NCBI GenBank assembly: GCA_918797485.1
Contig: CAKKNE010000003.1
Coordinates: 992,001-1,056,000 of the forward strand
Origin: Pelagomonas calceolata
Lineage: Eukaryota > Sar > Pelagophyceae > Pelagomonadales > Pelagomonadaceae
Reading direction: 5' to 3'
Length of the DNA stretch: 64,000 bases
Numbering within the stretch: position 1 is the stretch's first letter; every line of letters begins with the position of its first letter. A model generated the notes under the pieces. It did not search any database. It was not told where the DNA came from and saw only the letters and a program-made list of their open reading frames with translations. Of this stretch, positions 17,371 to 26,936 are shown piece after piece. Made by a program: the position numbers and the translations under genes.

Positions 17371-18549
17371 ATGGCGACTTTCGGCAACATCGAAGCGCAG
17401 CTCGCGCCGGAGCCCGTAGCCGAGGCGCCCAAGCTGCCCACGTCCCAGCGGAAGCTAAAACCGGGCCTCACGATCTCCAACCTCGCCGCCGAGGTCTTCT
17501 CGGTACGCTTCAGCCCCGACGGCCGCTACCTCGCGGCGGGCTGCGGCGACGGCGCCATCCGCGTCTTCAACGCGTCCACTGGAACGGAAAGCGCCAATCT
17601 CACTTCTAACAGCTCGAACGGGCTACCTACCACCGTCATTAGATTTAGACCCCACGGCGGCGACCGCACGAAGAACGTGCTGCTGGCGGCGAACGCGAAC
17701 GGCGGCGTCGAGCACTGGCACGTTAGTTCTGGTAAACTGCTACACGCCTTCCCGGTGAAAGACGACTCCAATCAAGTCTATGCCTTGGACTACGACCAGA
17801 ACGGGGATAGGTTCGCTACCGGAGGCAAGGACTGCGCCGTGCGTATTTATGATGAGGATAGCAAGAAACTACTCGTGACGCTCAAGGGCGGCCAGGGGTA
17901 TGGTTCCCATGTGGCTGCAGGACACAGTAACAGAATCTTCGCGCTGAAGTGGCATCCTACGGAGCCGAACTGCCTTGTAAGTGGTGGCTGGGACAACACG
18001 ATCCAGATCTGGGATGCGCGCAAGGATGGGGGTGCCGTGAGAAGCTTCTATGGGCCTCACTTATGTGGGGATTCGCTGGACATCTCGCCGGACGGCTCCA
18101 AAGTACTTACAGGAAGCTGGCGCCCCGAGGATCAAGTGCAATTGTGGGATTTCAACACTGGAAAGTTGCTCGAAACCGTGCCGTGGGCGTCGTCGCTCAT
18201 CCACCACCGGGACCCCTGCATGGTCTACGCGGCGCAGTTCTCGAAGCACATGCCTTTGGTGGCGGCCGGCGGGTCCGGCGCGAACGAGGCGCGCGTCTTC
18301 GACTGCGAGCGCGGGAACGCGCTCGTGGGCGTCGTCGCGGGCTTGGACCGCGGCGTCTTCACGGTGGACTTCGCGCCGGGCGGGAAGCGGTTGGCCGTGG
18401 CCGGCGGCGACGCCGCGATCCGCGTGCTCGACGTCGTCGACGCGGCCGCGTGGGAGAAGGAGCGGCCCGGGACGGCCGCGCCCGTCGAGGCGCCGCCGGC
18501 CGTGCCCGTCGCGCCGCCCGTCGCGCCGCCGGCCGTGCCGGCGCAGTGA
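17371..18549 (+). CDS. WD40-repeat protein
   Basis: A 392-residue protein built of WD40 repeats. At least six can be picked out by their GH...WD-type ends or SPDG turns: VFSVRFSPDGRYLAAGCGDG, RFRPHGG, DYDQNGDRFATGGKD, ALKWHPTEPNCLVSGGWDN with IQIWDAR, LDISPDGSKVLTGSW with VQLWDF, and VDFAPGGKRLAVAGGDA. The C-terminus is a repetitive Ala-Pro-Val tail. A beta-propeller scaffold is certain; the complex it serves is not recognisable. The frame is open upstream to 17155 but the first good ATG (ACCATGG) is 17371. Single exon. Confidence 0.85.
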   Translation: MATFGNIEAQLAPEPVAEAPKLPTSQRKLKPGLTISNLAAEVFSVRFSPDGRYLAAGCGDGAIRVFNASTGTESANLTSNSSNGLPTTVIRFRPHGGDRTKNVLLAANANGGVEHWHVSSGKLLHAFPVKDDSNQVYALDYDQNGDRFATGGKDCAVRIYDEDSKKLLVTLKGGQGYGSHVAAGHSNRIFALKWHPTEPNCLVSGGWDNTIQIWDARKDGGAVRSFYGPHLCGDSLDISPDGSKVLTGSWRPEDQVQLWDFNTGKLLETVPWASSLIHHRDPCMVYAAQFSKHMPLVAAGGSGANEARVFDCERGNALVGVVAGLDRGVFTVDFAPGGKRLAVAGGDAAIRVLDVVDAAAWEKERPGTAAPVEAPPAVPVAPPVAPPAVPAQ

Positions 18550-18610
18550 TTGTCCGTTCCCTCGCGTAATTACTTCATGACTGAGACAGAGTCGCTCTAT
18601 TTTTTTTTGC

Positions 18611-18634
18611 GCTAGTAGGTCTGCACACGCTAGC
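18611..18634 (-). promoter_or_regulatory. 24-bp intergenic element, weak copy
   Basis: GCTAGTAGGTCTGCACACGC with a terminal TAGC: both GCTAG ends and the length fit, but the TGTAAG core is lost. It lies 169 bp before the BTB gene. Confidence 0.35.
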
Positions 18635-18802
18635 TCAAACGGGCTGCGCGCGCCCCGTTTAGTCGCATTTACACAGCCCCGTGGTTCTCATTGAAGACGT
18701 GAGCCCGAGATTTTTGGTCGTGCACGCGCTTCGAACGACCGGAGACAACGGCGCCCTTAACAAAGCTCGTTTAAGCTGCTGCCAACAAGAGCTCTGACTG
18801 CT

Positions 18803-19426
18803 ATGAGTGACCAAACGCCGCAACAGCCCGAGACGGCCAGCCCGCGCCCAAACGACGGCGACAAGAAGAGACGGAGTCCCGACGCCGCGGCGGCGCAAAG
18901 CGCGCGCAAGAAGGCGCGCACGCCCGACACGGTGCCGCGGCGCGGACGAATCATACGTCTGCTCGTCGGCGGCCGCGAGCACGCCACGACGCGCGACACG
19001 CTGTCGATGGTGCCAGATTCGTTTCTGGACCGGCTCGTGTCGGGCGAGCTCCCGTCGACGCTCGACGAGCAGGGTCGCTACTTCATCGATAGAAACGGCG
19101 AGCTCTTCGTGTTCGTGCTCGACTGGCTTCGCACCGCCGGCGACGCGGAAGTAGTAGCGCGAGCCTCGCCCGACGTCCTCGGGCGGCTGCGCATCGAGGC
19201 CGACTTCTACGGCATCGAAGACCTCGCCGCGGCCTGCACCGCGAACCTCGAGCGCCTCGCCCAGAAGGACAAGGAGAACGTCCGGGCCCGCGCGGCGCCG
19301 CGACGAACGTCGACAACGGCGCCGCCGATGACGGCGAAGGAGCCGTCGCCGCCGCCGCGGCGCCCGCGGGAGCCCCTCGACGCGGCTCTTTTTGCGGGGC
19401 CCGGAGACGACGACTCGGACTTTTAG
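18803..19426 (+). CDS. BTB/POZ (KCTD-type T1) domain protein
   Basis: A 207-residue protein. A basic, Ser/Ala-rich N-terminus (DKKRRSPDAAAAQSARKK) is followed at about residues 50-150 by a BTB/T1 domain: IRLLVGGREHATTRDTL, FLDRLVSGEL, GRYFIDRNGELFVFVLDWLR, and LRIEADFYGIEDLA. KCTD-type proteins are often cullin-3 adaptors, but that role here is inference. The C-terminus is Pro/Arg-rich and acidic. Its stop lies 28 bp from that of the convergent TPM-domain gene. Single exon, ATG context CTATGAG. Confidence 0.8.
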   Translation: MSDQTPQQPETASPRPNDGDKKRRSPDAAAAQSARKKARTPDTVPRRGRIIRLLVGGREHATTRDTLSMVPDSFLDRLVSGELPSTLDEQGRYFIDRNGELFVFVLDWLRTAGDAEVVARASPDVLGRLRIEADFYGIEDLAAACTANLERLAQKDKENVRARAAPRRTSTTAPPMTAKEPSPPPRRPREPLDAALFAGPGDDDSDF

Positions 19427-19454
19427 ATAGTGCACATGTTAATACTACGGGTGT

Positions 19455-20201
19455 CTACAACTTCGCGTCGATCATCTGCCGCGACGGCGGGTCCGTGCAC
19501 CCGGTCACGTCGCCGTCCGCGTCCCGCTGCAAACAATACGCGATGGCCTCGACGGCGTTCGTGATGGCGACGTCCTCGCCCTCGTCGCGCCAGTAGCGCG
19601 ACGTCCCGAAGCGGCCCTGGAGCCGCGACCAAAAGGGCGTCGGTAAAATATCAGCGAGGCCGTCGCCGACGTTGAAATTGAGGATGTTCGACGTGCCCTT
19701 GAGGCCCTTGTCCGCGACGAGTACGATGGTCTTGTCGTCGACCTTCCAGTAGTCTTTTATGGCCAGTCCTGGGGTCTCGGGGTAGCTCTGGCAGAGCACG
19801 CGGAGCTTGAAGCCGCTCGTCTTTTCTATTTGTTCCGTGAGCTTCTGGATGCGTTTTTGTTCTCCTGGTGTCAGGAAGTTGACCTTCACATCAATCACGT
19901 TTCTTACGGGACCGCTCGGCAGGAGCTCGGGCTTGTTCACGCCTTCCGGGCGGGCGACTGCTGGTCGTGGTTTTATTACAGTCAGCGACGCGAGCGTCGC
20001 GGCGATGCGCTCTCCCACGTTGCGGCGCGTTTGTGGTGTGTGTTGCAGCGCGTCGACTCCTAACCCGTCGTCGACGAAGAGGATCGCTAGCAGTGCGCCA
20101 AATAAGAAGAGCGAGTGTAGCCGCGAGCTGTCGCCGTCGCTGGCGCGCTGTTTGCGTGCAGTGCCCATCGCTTGGCGCTGCTTGCGAGCGCTCATCGCCA
20201 T
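19455..20201 (-). CDS. TPM-domain thylakoid protein (TLP18.3/Psb32-like)
   Basis: A 248-residue protein. A hydrophobic anchor or signal (LHSLFLFGALLAILFV) lies around residues 28-43, with a second transit-like segment up to AVARPEG. The rest is a TPM domain: LTPGEQKRIQKLTEQIEK, FKLRVLCQSYPETPGLAIKDYW, TIVLVADKG, NFNVGDGL and the C-terminal helices. In plants and cyanobacteria this family (TLP18.3, Psb32) works in photosystem II repair in the thylakoid lumen; that location is inferred from the leader and family. The ATG at 20201 is followed by a second at 20195. Confidence 0.82.
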   Translation of the reverse strand: MAMSARKQRQAMGTARKQRASDGDSSRLHSLFLFGALLAILFVDDGLGVDALQHTPQTRRNVGERIAATLASLTVIKPRPAVARPEGVNKPELLPSGPVRNVIDVKVNFLTPGEQKRIQKLTEQIEKTSGFKLRVLCQSYPETPGLAIKDYWKVDDKTIVLVADKGLKGTSNILNFNVGDGLADILPTPFWSRLQGRFGTSRYWRDEGEDVAITNAVEAIAYCLQRDADGDVTGCTDPPSRQMIDAKL

Positions 20202-20589
20202 GCTCTCACAGCTGAAGCGAGTTTAACGCGGTCGTCTCAATGCAAGACGGTGCGCAGCACTTTACTCGTGCAACGACAACTCCCTGACAGCTTGGTCTTG
20301 CTTTTTTTCGCTCGTTGTTGCAGCCGTTTTGGCAGTCAGAGTCATCAATGCAAGTTGAGCAGCCGCGTCGCTCGTCGGAGAGCATTGATGCCTCCACGGC
20401 GTCCGACGCTTCCGTATGCGGTGCTTGTGTTTGGCACGGGTCCGCGGCGCCCGAGGTCGTCGTGCGGGGGCAGCTATTGGCATGCATGGCAAGGTTTTGT
20501 GCTCGCAACCTACAGCCTTAACGCTGCCGTTCGCCCAGCATACCATGCAGTAGGGCCCGTCACTCGCATACGAGGCTGCCCCAGCAGCA
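20202..20589. other. Divergent intergenic region
   Basis: A 388-bp region between the TPM-domain gene and the glycosyltransferase-like gene. It ends with GAGGCTGCCCC (20572-20582) eight bases before the ATG. Open frames through it lack recognisable protein features. Confidence 0.5.
20572..20582 (+). promoter_or_regulatory. GRGGCTGCCC element
   Basis: GAGGCTGCCCC immediately 5' of the ATG at 20590. Confidence 0.35.
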
Positions 20590-22071
20590 ATGCGCGCCGT
20601 CGCGAGGGCTATCGTGTCGCGAACGAAAAGCAATGTCGAACCTATTTACAAGAAACAGCCAAAACTCGTGGTCGGCGCGCTCGCTCTCGTCGCAGGAGTC
20701 ATATGGCTGGCGGGGCAGAGTGCCGGCGGCGCCGGGGCCGGTGGAGCTGCTGGCGATATCGGAATCTGCTGGCTGAGGACTGGGATCAACGCCAGCAACG
20801 CTGCGCACGAGCTGTCCGCCGTCGCCGTCGCGGCGGCCACGCTGCGGCGCTACGACGCGTCGATGGCGCGCTGCCTCTACGTCGACATCGACGCGGACAC
20901 AGCGCGAAATGCGCTGGACGCGCTCGCGAAACGGCTGGGCGAGAAGCCGAATCTCGTACCGCGCGTACTGCCCGCGCCGAGGCTCTCGGCCAAGCGCCTC
21001 GCCGCCGCAATTGCTGCCTTCGACGAGGACGCGGGCCGTCGACTCGCCTCTCGCGCGAGCCGGATCCTCGCAATGGCGGCGCCGCCGTTCGGCTCTACGC
21101 TATTTCTGGATGACGACGCGCTTCCCTGCGCCAGACACGCGAGCGAAACGCTCAGGCAGATGAGCAAGGCCGCGGCCCAAGCCGATGTCGACGTGGCCCT
21201 CGCTTCGGGCGCCCACGCGCGAGGCGCGTTCGGCGCTGGCGGAGCCGGTGCGGCCGCGTCCTCCGCTGCAGCTGCCGCGGCGGCGCGCTGCGCCTCTGTG
21301 TGCGGGGCTAATGACTTCGGAGATGATGGGGACGACGGTGGTTTCGACCGCGACGCCCCCGGCGCCTGCGACGCGTGCCAGCTCGCCGCTCGAGCCGCCG
21401 CCCGCGACAGATGCGCGGGCCTATCTGCGGCGCCGCGAACGGGCGCAATATTCGCGAGGCGTACGGAAGGGACCGCGGCATTCGCAAAGGACTGGTTAGG
21501 GGCGCTCTTGGACGGCAGCGCGCCGAAACCCCGACGGCCGCAGGACGTCGGCCGCTCGGCGCCGGCCTTAATAGCGCTGCTCGCGAGGGCGTGTGGTCCG
21601 AACGCCACTCGAACAAAGAAGCCGCCCGCGTGGCAGCTCGGCCGCTTGCCGGCGGCCTGGGACGTGTCCGCTGCACAGGAATCGGCTGCCGCTGTACGTG
21701 GTGGATTCGTTGTTTTGCACGCCGCTCATATCACGACGTTGGTTGAACCACCAGAGAGAGCTCTCCGCGTTGCGAGATCTGCGTGCCGCACGGCACTCAA
21801 TGGGACGACCGCCTGGCGACTCGTTGCGGCGCCCAATGGCGCCGCCGCGCGCGATCTGGCAAAATTAAGGTGTACGGAGGACGCCGACGGCCTCGTCATC
21901 ACTGGTGTACCGGGAGGTGGCGCCGACGGCGGCCGCCACGCCGTCGACGTTGCGCGCACCGCCGCCGGCCGCGCGTTCGAGCTCCTCTGGGCGCGGACGC
22001 GGTCCCCGGACTGCCCGCCGCCGGAGGATACGTCGTTTCCTGGGCTCGTGAAGCATCCGGCGCCGAGCTAG
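20590..22071 (+). CDS. Type II membrane protein, GT-A glycosyltransferase-like
   Basis: A 493-residue protein with one N-terminal membrane segment (LVVGALALVAGVIWLAG, about residues 27-43), as in type II Golgi enzymes. The luminal part begins with a nucleotide-sugar-transferase-like pattern: alternating strands and an acidic LFLDDDALPC near residue 172 that resembles a DxD metal site. A low-complexity Gly/Ala/Asp insertion with several Cys follows (CASVCGANDFGDDGDDGG, CDACQ). No named GT family is recognisable. The neighbouring genes include a GT2 and a GT29 protein, which supports a glycan role. Function moderately inferred. Confidence 0.6.
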   Translation: MRAVARAIVSRTKSNVEPIYKKQPKLVVGALALVAGVIWLAGQSAGGAGAGGAAGDIGICWLRTGINASNAAHELSAVAVAAATLRRYDASMARCLYVDIDADTARNALDALAKRLGEKPNLVPRVLPAPRLSAKRLAAAIAAFDEDAGRRLASRASRILAMAAPPFGSTLFLDDDALPCARHASETLRQMSKAAAQADVDVALASGAHARGAFGAGGAGAAASSAAAAAAARCASVCGANDFGDDGDDGGFDRDAPGACDACQLAARAAARDRCAGLSAAPRTGAIFARRTEGTAAFAKDWLGALLDGSAPKPRRPQDVGRSAPALIALLARACGPNATRTKKPPAWQLGRLPAAWDVSAAQESAAAVRGGFVVLHAAHITTLVEPPERALRVARSACRTALNGTTAWRLVAAPNGAAARDLAKLRCTEDADGLVITGVPGGGADGGRHAVDVARTAAGRAFELLWARTRSPDCPPPEDTSFPGLVKHPAPS

Positions 22072-22167
22072 GTATACCTTGCCCTCCGGGTGTGGTTATG
22101 TGTTGGAGTTTCTCGTAAAGTAAATTACACGTTGGGGACGGGGGACTTGACGGGGGGACGCTATTGT

Positions 22168-22605
22168 TCACACCTTGAACTGGAACTTGATACCTTTCAT
22201 GTGGGCGAGTTTGATTCCGAGCACGACACCCCAAACGAAACCGACTCCGGTTCCGAGCGCGCATGTCACCCAGTGGTGATCGGGCCAAAACCTCACCTTA
22301 AGGGGCTTGGGGCCGACGAAGGCCTTAATAACGACTTCGGGCACCGCGAAGGCAGCAGGGAACGTCACAGAGGCCACGGCTAAGACGTGCCCGACGTACA
22401 ACGGGCCGCCTACGGAGATGATGCCGCAGACCATCGCGGCCACGGCCACGGCCGTAACGACCTTGTCGGCGACTCCATAACTCGTCGTCACCTTCGGGAG
22501 CGCCGCGGTGCTCTCGTCCATGCTCTGCCGCGGCGCGCTGTGCGCTTCTTCTTGGCGGCAGTCGGCGCGCGGCGCCTGTGCCTCCCGTGACCCTAGCTGA
22601 CCCAT
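22168..22605 (-). CDS. Small membrane protein, unknown
   Basis: A 145-residue protein. After a polar ~40-residue N-terminus come hydrophobic segments at about 47-70 (VVTAVAVAAMVCGIISVGG), 73-92 (GHVLAVASVTFPAAFAVP) and 118-132 (ALGTGVGFVWGVVLGI), ending with KLAHMKGIKFQFKV. No family is recognised. The ATG at 22605 is the only one upstream of the polar segment. It is convergent with the glycosyltransferase-like gene (96 bp between stops). Confidence 0.55.
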   Translation of the reverse strand: MGQLGSREAQAPRADCRQEEAHSAPRQSMDESTAALPKVTTSYGVADKVVTAVAVAAMVCGIISVGGPLYVGHVLAVASVTFPAAFAVPEVVIKAFVGPKPLKVRFWPDHHWVTCALGTGVGFVWGVVLGIKLAHMKGIKFQFKV

Positions 22606-22640
22606 GGCTCACCGCGCGCTGCTTGTCACGAGAGGGTTAG

Positions 22641-22649
22641 GGGCTGCCC
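22641..22649 (-). promoter_or_regulatory. GGGCTGCCC element
   Basis: GGGCTGCCC 36 bp upstream of the minus-strand ATG at 22605. Confidence 0.35.
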
Positions 22650-22747
22650 GTCGCGGTGCGCGCCGAGGTCCAGCACCGCCGACGATGCTCAAACGCACGC
22701 TATATAGCGCGCAACTCGCAAGAGACTGGAAGTCGACCCGACGATTA

Positions 22748-22771
22748 GCTAGCGGCCTGTAAGACACTAGC
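22748..22771 (+). promoter_or_regulatory. 24-bp intergenic element, copy 6
   Basis: GCTAGCG, GCC, TGTAAGACACTAGC. It lies between divergent genes, 100 bp from the GT2 start and 143 bp from the membrane-protein start; a TATATAG sequence lies at about 22700. Confidence 0.7.
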
Positions 22772-22870
22772 ACTCGTGGCAAAAAGCGCATATCGCGCTG
22801 CAGCAATTGACACAAGCTACGCACAAGCTAGAGAATACTCCTCACATAGACCAGAAGCGATCACGCATCA

Positions 22871-24898
22871 ATGGACGACGCGTTCGCGAACATAGCAAGC
22901 TTTTTGGGCCCAAACGCGGCACTGCCGCCCGCTCCCGCGCGGCGCGCAGCCGCGCCGGCCGCACCGCCGCGGCCGCAAGCAGCGGCGAGGGCCGCACCGC
23001 TGCTGCCAGCCCTCGAAGAAGCAAAAGCGCCGCCGCGCGTCCGCGCCGTCGTCTTCTCGAAAGACCGCGCGTTCCAGCTGCGGTGCCACCTGCGCTCGCT
23101 AGCGCGCGCCCAGCCCACCGAGGTCTTCGTGCTCTGGCGCGCGGAAGGAGATACCTCGGCGAAAGCGTACGCCACTGTGCAAGCCGAGTTCCCGTCGCAC
23201 CGATTCCTCTGCGACGGCGATGCTGGGCCGGCGGCGAACCTCGCGATCGCGCTCGCCGACGCCGAGTTCGTATGGTTTCTCGTCGACGATGCGCTCGTCG
23301 TCGAAAGCTTTGATGTCGTGGCGGCGGCGACTGCGCTGCGACGCGACGATTGCCTGCTCGCAGTGCATGCTAGACTCCATCCCGGCGTGACGTGGTGTCA
23401 TCCCCAGGATGCGCCCTGCGCCCCGCCGGCGGTGTTCGACGTCGTCGGCGGGGACGTCGGCAAGGCGCCCGCGCTCCTCGCGTTCGACCGGAGTGGGTTG
23501 TCGGGCGACTGGTCGTACGCTTGGGATTTAGCCGGTGGGCTGTATCGCGGCACCGATGCGAGCGCCGTCGTCCGAGACATCGTGCGCCCAGGCCCAGGAA
23601 ACGACGCCGCGGCGCATCCGAACCGCCTCGAGGCAAATGGCAACGCTGCGTTGCGGCGTCTCGGGCTCACCTCGCAACGCCCGAGGAGCGCCTGTCCTGC
23701 GGTCAAGGCGCTGGTCATCGTCACGGTGAACCGTGTCCAAGACGTCTACTCGGCGCCCGTCTATGACGCGACACCAGCGCCGTCGCTCGACGCGCTCGAC
23801 GCCCTCGTCGACGACGCGGCGGCCGATCTGGACGTTGCCATGTACGCCAAGACGAGCCACGACTCGGCGCACGTCGGAGACTGGTTTCCTTCGCCTCAAG
23901 AACGACCGTCAAAGCCGCCGCGCGTCTCCGTGCTCATCGCCGCGAAGAACGAGGAAGCGACGATCGTAGATGCGGTGAGATCGGCGCTGGACGAGGGGGA
24001 CATAGTCGAGGAGGTCGTGGTAATTGACGACCACTCGACGGATGGCACGCGCGCTGCCGTGGCAGCGATCGATGATGCACGCGTCCGGGTCCTAGAAAGT
24101 TCGGGCCACGGACTCGCCGAAGCTTTAAATTTCGGGCTGAAAATGTGCTCGTGCGATGTCGTGGCGCGGCTCGACGCCGACGACGTCTTCGCGGCCGGCC
24201 AACTCAACCGCCATGTTGCGAGGTTCGCGGATTTGAGGCGAAGAGGGCGGGTCGCCGCGTGTGGGGGCGCAGCCGTGAGTTGGTGGCCCGACGGCGCACG
24301 GGCGCCGCTGCTTCGTTCGCGCTCGGGTGACGCCGAGTGGTCGCTGCTCTTCTCCTGTTGCGTGGCGCACCCGACCGTGCTGCTGGACCGACGCGCTGTG
24401 CTGAACCTAGATGGCTACGCGAGCGCGGCCGAGCCTGCCGAGGACTACGACCTCTGGCTCCGCGCCGCCGACGCGGGCGCGGGCGTGGCCAACGCCTCGG
24501 ACATTCCGCGGACATGGCTCCGGAAGCGTTCCACGAGCGTGTCGGCGGCGCGGCGCGCGGCGCAAGAGGCCGCCGCCGACGCCGCCGTCGCGCGCTCCAT
24601 TGGAAGGAGGCTCGGCACGGAGCCGCCGCCCGCCGTCGTGTCCGCAATGCGGCGGCCCGCGACGTGCGAAAGCGCCGACGCGCTCGACGGCGCCGCCGCG
24701 CTCCTGTCGTCGCTGCGCGCACGCGCGGTCGCCGCCCTGGCCGAAGACGCGCGCGCCACAAAACGCGTCGACGCCGACGCGTCGCAGCGCCTTGCCGAGC
24801 TCCAGGCCTGCGGACTGCGCCTCGGACGCGTCCTCGGCGTCGCCGACGGGAAGATGGAAGCGCTTCGAGGATTGTGTGCGGCGGCATCGCTAAAGTAG
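22871..24898 (+). CDS. Two-part glycosyltransferase with family 2 domain
   Basis: A 675-residue protein. The first half (about residues 55-270: VRAVVFSKDRAFQLRCHLR, FVWFLVDDALVVE) resembles a degenerate GT-A fold with a DD motif. The second half (about 350-600) is a clear family 2 glycosyltransferase: VSVLIAAKNEEATIVDAVRS, VVVIDDHSTDGTRA, the DxD-type RLDADDVFAAGQL, and AEDYDLWLRAADAG near the acceptor side. GT2 enzymes use nucleotide sugars in glycan or lipid glycosylation. No membrane segment is evident, so localisation is unknown. Single exon; ATG at 22871. The family 2 call is secure for the C-terminal half; the N-terminal half is inference. Confidence 0.82.
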   Translation: MDDAFANIASFLGPNAALPPAPARRAAAPAAPPRPQAAARAAPLLPALEEAKAPPRVRAVVFSKDRAFQLRCHLRSLARAQPTEVFVLWRAEGDTSAKAYATVQAEFPSHRFLCDGDAGPAANLAIALADAEFVWFLVDDALVVESFDVVAAATALRRDDCLLAVHARLHPGVTWCHPQDAPCAPPAVFDVVGGDVGKAPALLAFDRSGLSGDWSYAWDLAGGLYRGTDASAVVRDIVRPGPGNDAAAHPNRLEANGNAALRRLGLTSQRPRSACPAVKALVIVTVNRVQDVYSAPVYDATPAPSLDALDALVDDAAADLDVAMYAKTSHDSAHVGDWFPSPQERPSKPPRVSVLIAAKNEEATIVDAVRSALDEGDIVEEVVVIDDHSTDGTRAAVAAIDDARVRVLESSGHGLAEALNFGLKMCSCDVVARLDADDVFAAGQLNRHVARFADLRRRGRVAACGGAAVSWWPDGARAPLLRSRSGDAEWSLLFSCCVAHPTVLLDRRAVLNLDGYASAAEPAEDYDLWLRAADAGAGVANASDIPRTWLRKRSTSVSAARRAAQEAAADAAVARSIGRRLGTEPPPAVVSAMRRPATCESADALDGAAALLSSLRARAVAALAEDARATKRVDADASQRLAELQACGLRLGRVLGVADGKMEALRGLCAAASLK

Positions 24899-24923
24899 CT
24901 GTTTGTTAACACTAATTAGGATG

Positions 24924-26675
24924 TTACCACCACACGAAGTTCACGAGCCCGAAAGCGTCCCAAACGGCGTTTCTGAGCTCCGAATTCAGGACCTGGGCGC
25001 CGCCAGTCACCCCGTCAGCGCCTCCCACGTGACCCTGGCGGGGCACGTCTTGGTAGAAGTGTAGGTAGCGATAGTCAGCGGCGTCGACGTCGTCTCGGAA
25101 GACTCCGAACCCGTAGGCGTCGACGCTCCGACAGAGCGACATCGCAAGCGCAACGGCAGTTGATCCCGAGCCGGATCCGAGGCCGCGGCCATGGAGGACG
25201 GCGTTCGACGGCAGGAATACGCGCCATCCATCGGACGCATTCTGCACTCGCGCGGCGCGGACAGCGGCTTTGTAGGTGTCTCGGTCCTTCGTGACGACCG
25301 CGCTGCCGAGACCTGACAAACTGTTTAACACATCCTTGTGCTGAGACAGAAACTTTTCGGCAATCGAATTATTGACGAGCTCTTCAAATTGGCTGATGGT
25401 CAGGGCGTTGATGGCAAAATCTACCCGAGCTCCGACCTTGCACGAGTAGGCATTGCGATTTTCCGTTTGTAGCTGCACCTTGTTCACACGGAACACTGCG
25501 TCGTAACTGTCGATCGTGCCGCCCCACGGCGATCCGCAGCGGAGCGAGTGACCAGATCCCACGACGGCACAGCGGTCGAGCGATTGCGCGCCAGGAACCG
25601 GAACTGAATGCCCACCCTCTGCCGCGGCGGAAAATGGTGCGGCCTCGCGATGCCGCGACCACCACGCAGCGAGCTTGTGAATATGTAGAATTCGGCAACG
25701 TTCGAGGGCCAACTTGTCGCGCGCATCGCCGCCCCGCGACACGTCAGCACGCCAGACGTATTTGATGGCAAGCTTCGAGAAGCATACTTCGACACACGTT
25801 TTCGGCACGTGCTTATATTCCTTCCAATCGTCTACGAGGTGCGCGAAGACACAGCTCGCGTTCGCGTCACGAGCTTTACACCCGGCGGGGCAACTCGGCA
25901 GCACGCGCGCGTCGCATAGCCTTGTTTTATCGCAGAGCGCGCCGCGCCTCTCCAAGCGCCTCACGAGCGTTTCGGCTGCGTTTGACAGGAGGCTCCGCGC
26001 TTCGCTTTTGCGCCCTTCGAGCAGCGCGAGCAGTGCGAGCGGTTGTGGACGCGGCGGCTTTCGCGGCGACGGCACGCTCGAACGACACAGGCCCAATGAT
26101 TTGGCTTCCACGACGCGAGTGACGGCACGCTGTTTGGCAATTTTCTTTCTGCCGTCGCATAGGACCGCGTCAATCACGACTCGTTCGCTGGGGCGCAGCG
26201 CGCTATACTTGGATTCGTGTTCGTGGCTTGTGTGCCTTTTGAACCGGTGCCGGTGGTGGTGGCCGCGCTTTCTCAGAGCACGCCTCGGCACAGACATCTC
26301 GACCGCAACCGTGGACTGATGATCCGTACCAGGACAGCTTGGTACGCCGTTGACCGAGATGGCAGTCGTAAGGTGCCGCTTGCCGCCGCCTACGTAGGTG
26401 GCGTGCACAACTCGGCCCGCCGCGACCGTGAGCGGCACTCCGTCGTTTGAGCTCCCGCCTTCGACCGAGAGCCTGAGCGTCGGCGTTTGTATTGGAGCGG
26501 TTCTCGCAAGTCTGCTCGTGCGCGCTGCCTTCTCCACCGCTCCCCGCGTGGTTTCGAGCTCGCACACAGCACTCCAATTCGCCTTGTGGCCGGCGCCGGC
26601 TGCCCCTCCGAATGCATGTAATACAACCAGTAATTGCAGGCAGAGGGACATCCTCCTAGTCCTTAGCATGAGCAT
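24924..26675 (-). CDS. GT29 sialyltransferase-like type II membrane protein
   Basis: A 583-residue protein. The N-terminus (RMSLCLQLLVVLHAFGGAA) is a signal anchor or signal peptide. Near residue 365 is a sialylmotif L-like segment: DRCAVVGSGHSLRCG, IDSYDAVFRVNK, and a sialylmotif S-like segment follows near 510 (SGSGSTAVALAMSLC, VDAYGFGVF) with a VS-like YRYLHFYQD. These are the hallmarks of CAZy GT29. The family acts in the Golgi using CMP-sugars; whether algae transfer sialic acid or Kdo-type sugars is unsettled, so the donor is not assigned. Convergent with the GT2 gene, 25 bp between stops. An upstream GAGGCTGCCCC element lies at 26743. Confidence 0.8.
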   Translation of the reverse strand: MLMLRTRRMSLCLQLLVVLHAFGGAAGAGHKANWSAVCELETTRGAVEKAARTSRLARTAPIQTPTLRLSVEGGSSNDGVPLTVAAGRVVHATYVGGGKRHLTTAISVNGVPSCPGTDHQSTVAVEMSVPRRALRKRGHHHRHRFKRHTSHEHESKYSALRPSERVVIDAVLCDGRKKIAKQRAVTRVVEAKSLGLCRSSVPSPRKPPRPQPLALLALLEGRKSEARSLLSNAAETLVRRLERRGALCDKTRLCDARVLPSCPAGCKARDANASCVFAHLVDDWKEYKHVPKTCVEVCFSKLAIKYVWRADVSRGGDARDKLALERCRILHIHKLAAWWSRHREAAPFSAAAEGGHSVPVPGAQSLDRCAVVGSGHSLRCGSPWGGTIDSYDAVFRVNKVQLQTENRNAYSCKVGARVDFAINALTISQFEELVNNSIAEKFLSQHKDVLNSLSGLGSAVVTKDRDTYKAAVRAARVQNASDGWRVFLPSNAVLHGRGLGSGSGSTAVALAMSLCRSVDAYGFGVFRDDVDAADYRYLHFYQDVPRQGHVGGADGVTGGAQVLNSELRNAVWDAFGLVNFVWW

Positions 26676-26742
26676 AGCAGGCTGTATTACCTAGGTAGCA
26701 GCAAAGCCATCAGAGCTCATGGATCTGCTCCAAGCTCCATCT

Positions 26743-26754
26743 GAGGCTGCCCCT
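26743..26754 (-). promoter_or_regulatory. GRGGCTGCCC element
   Basis: GAGGCTGCCCCT about 68 bp upstream of the minus-strand ATG at 26675. Confidence 0.35.
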
Positions 26755-26936
26755 CACTTGAATCTGCCCTCGCCACCAGCCGTACGTGCATATATCGCAG
26801 TGCTCGCGCGTATATGGCTGGCTGCTGAGTGCCGTCGTGTGCTGCAAAAAAATGGACGCACGGGTTTTCTGTCAAAGAGGAGTCGCGAATTCACATAGTT
26901 TACCCAACGCGGCGCTGTATAATAATATGAGTCGCC

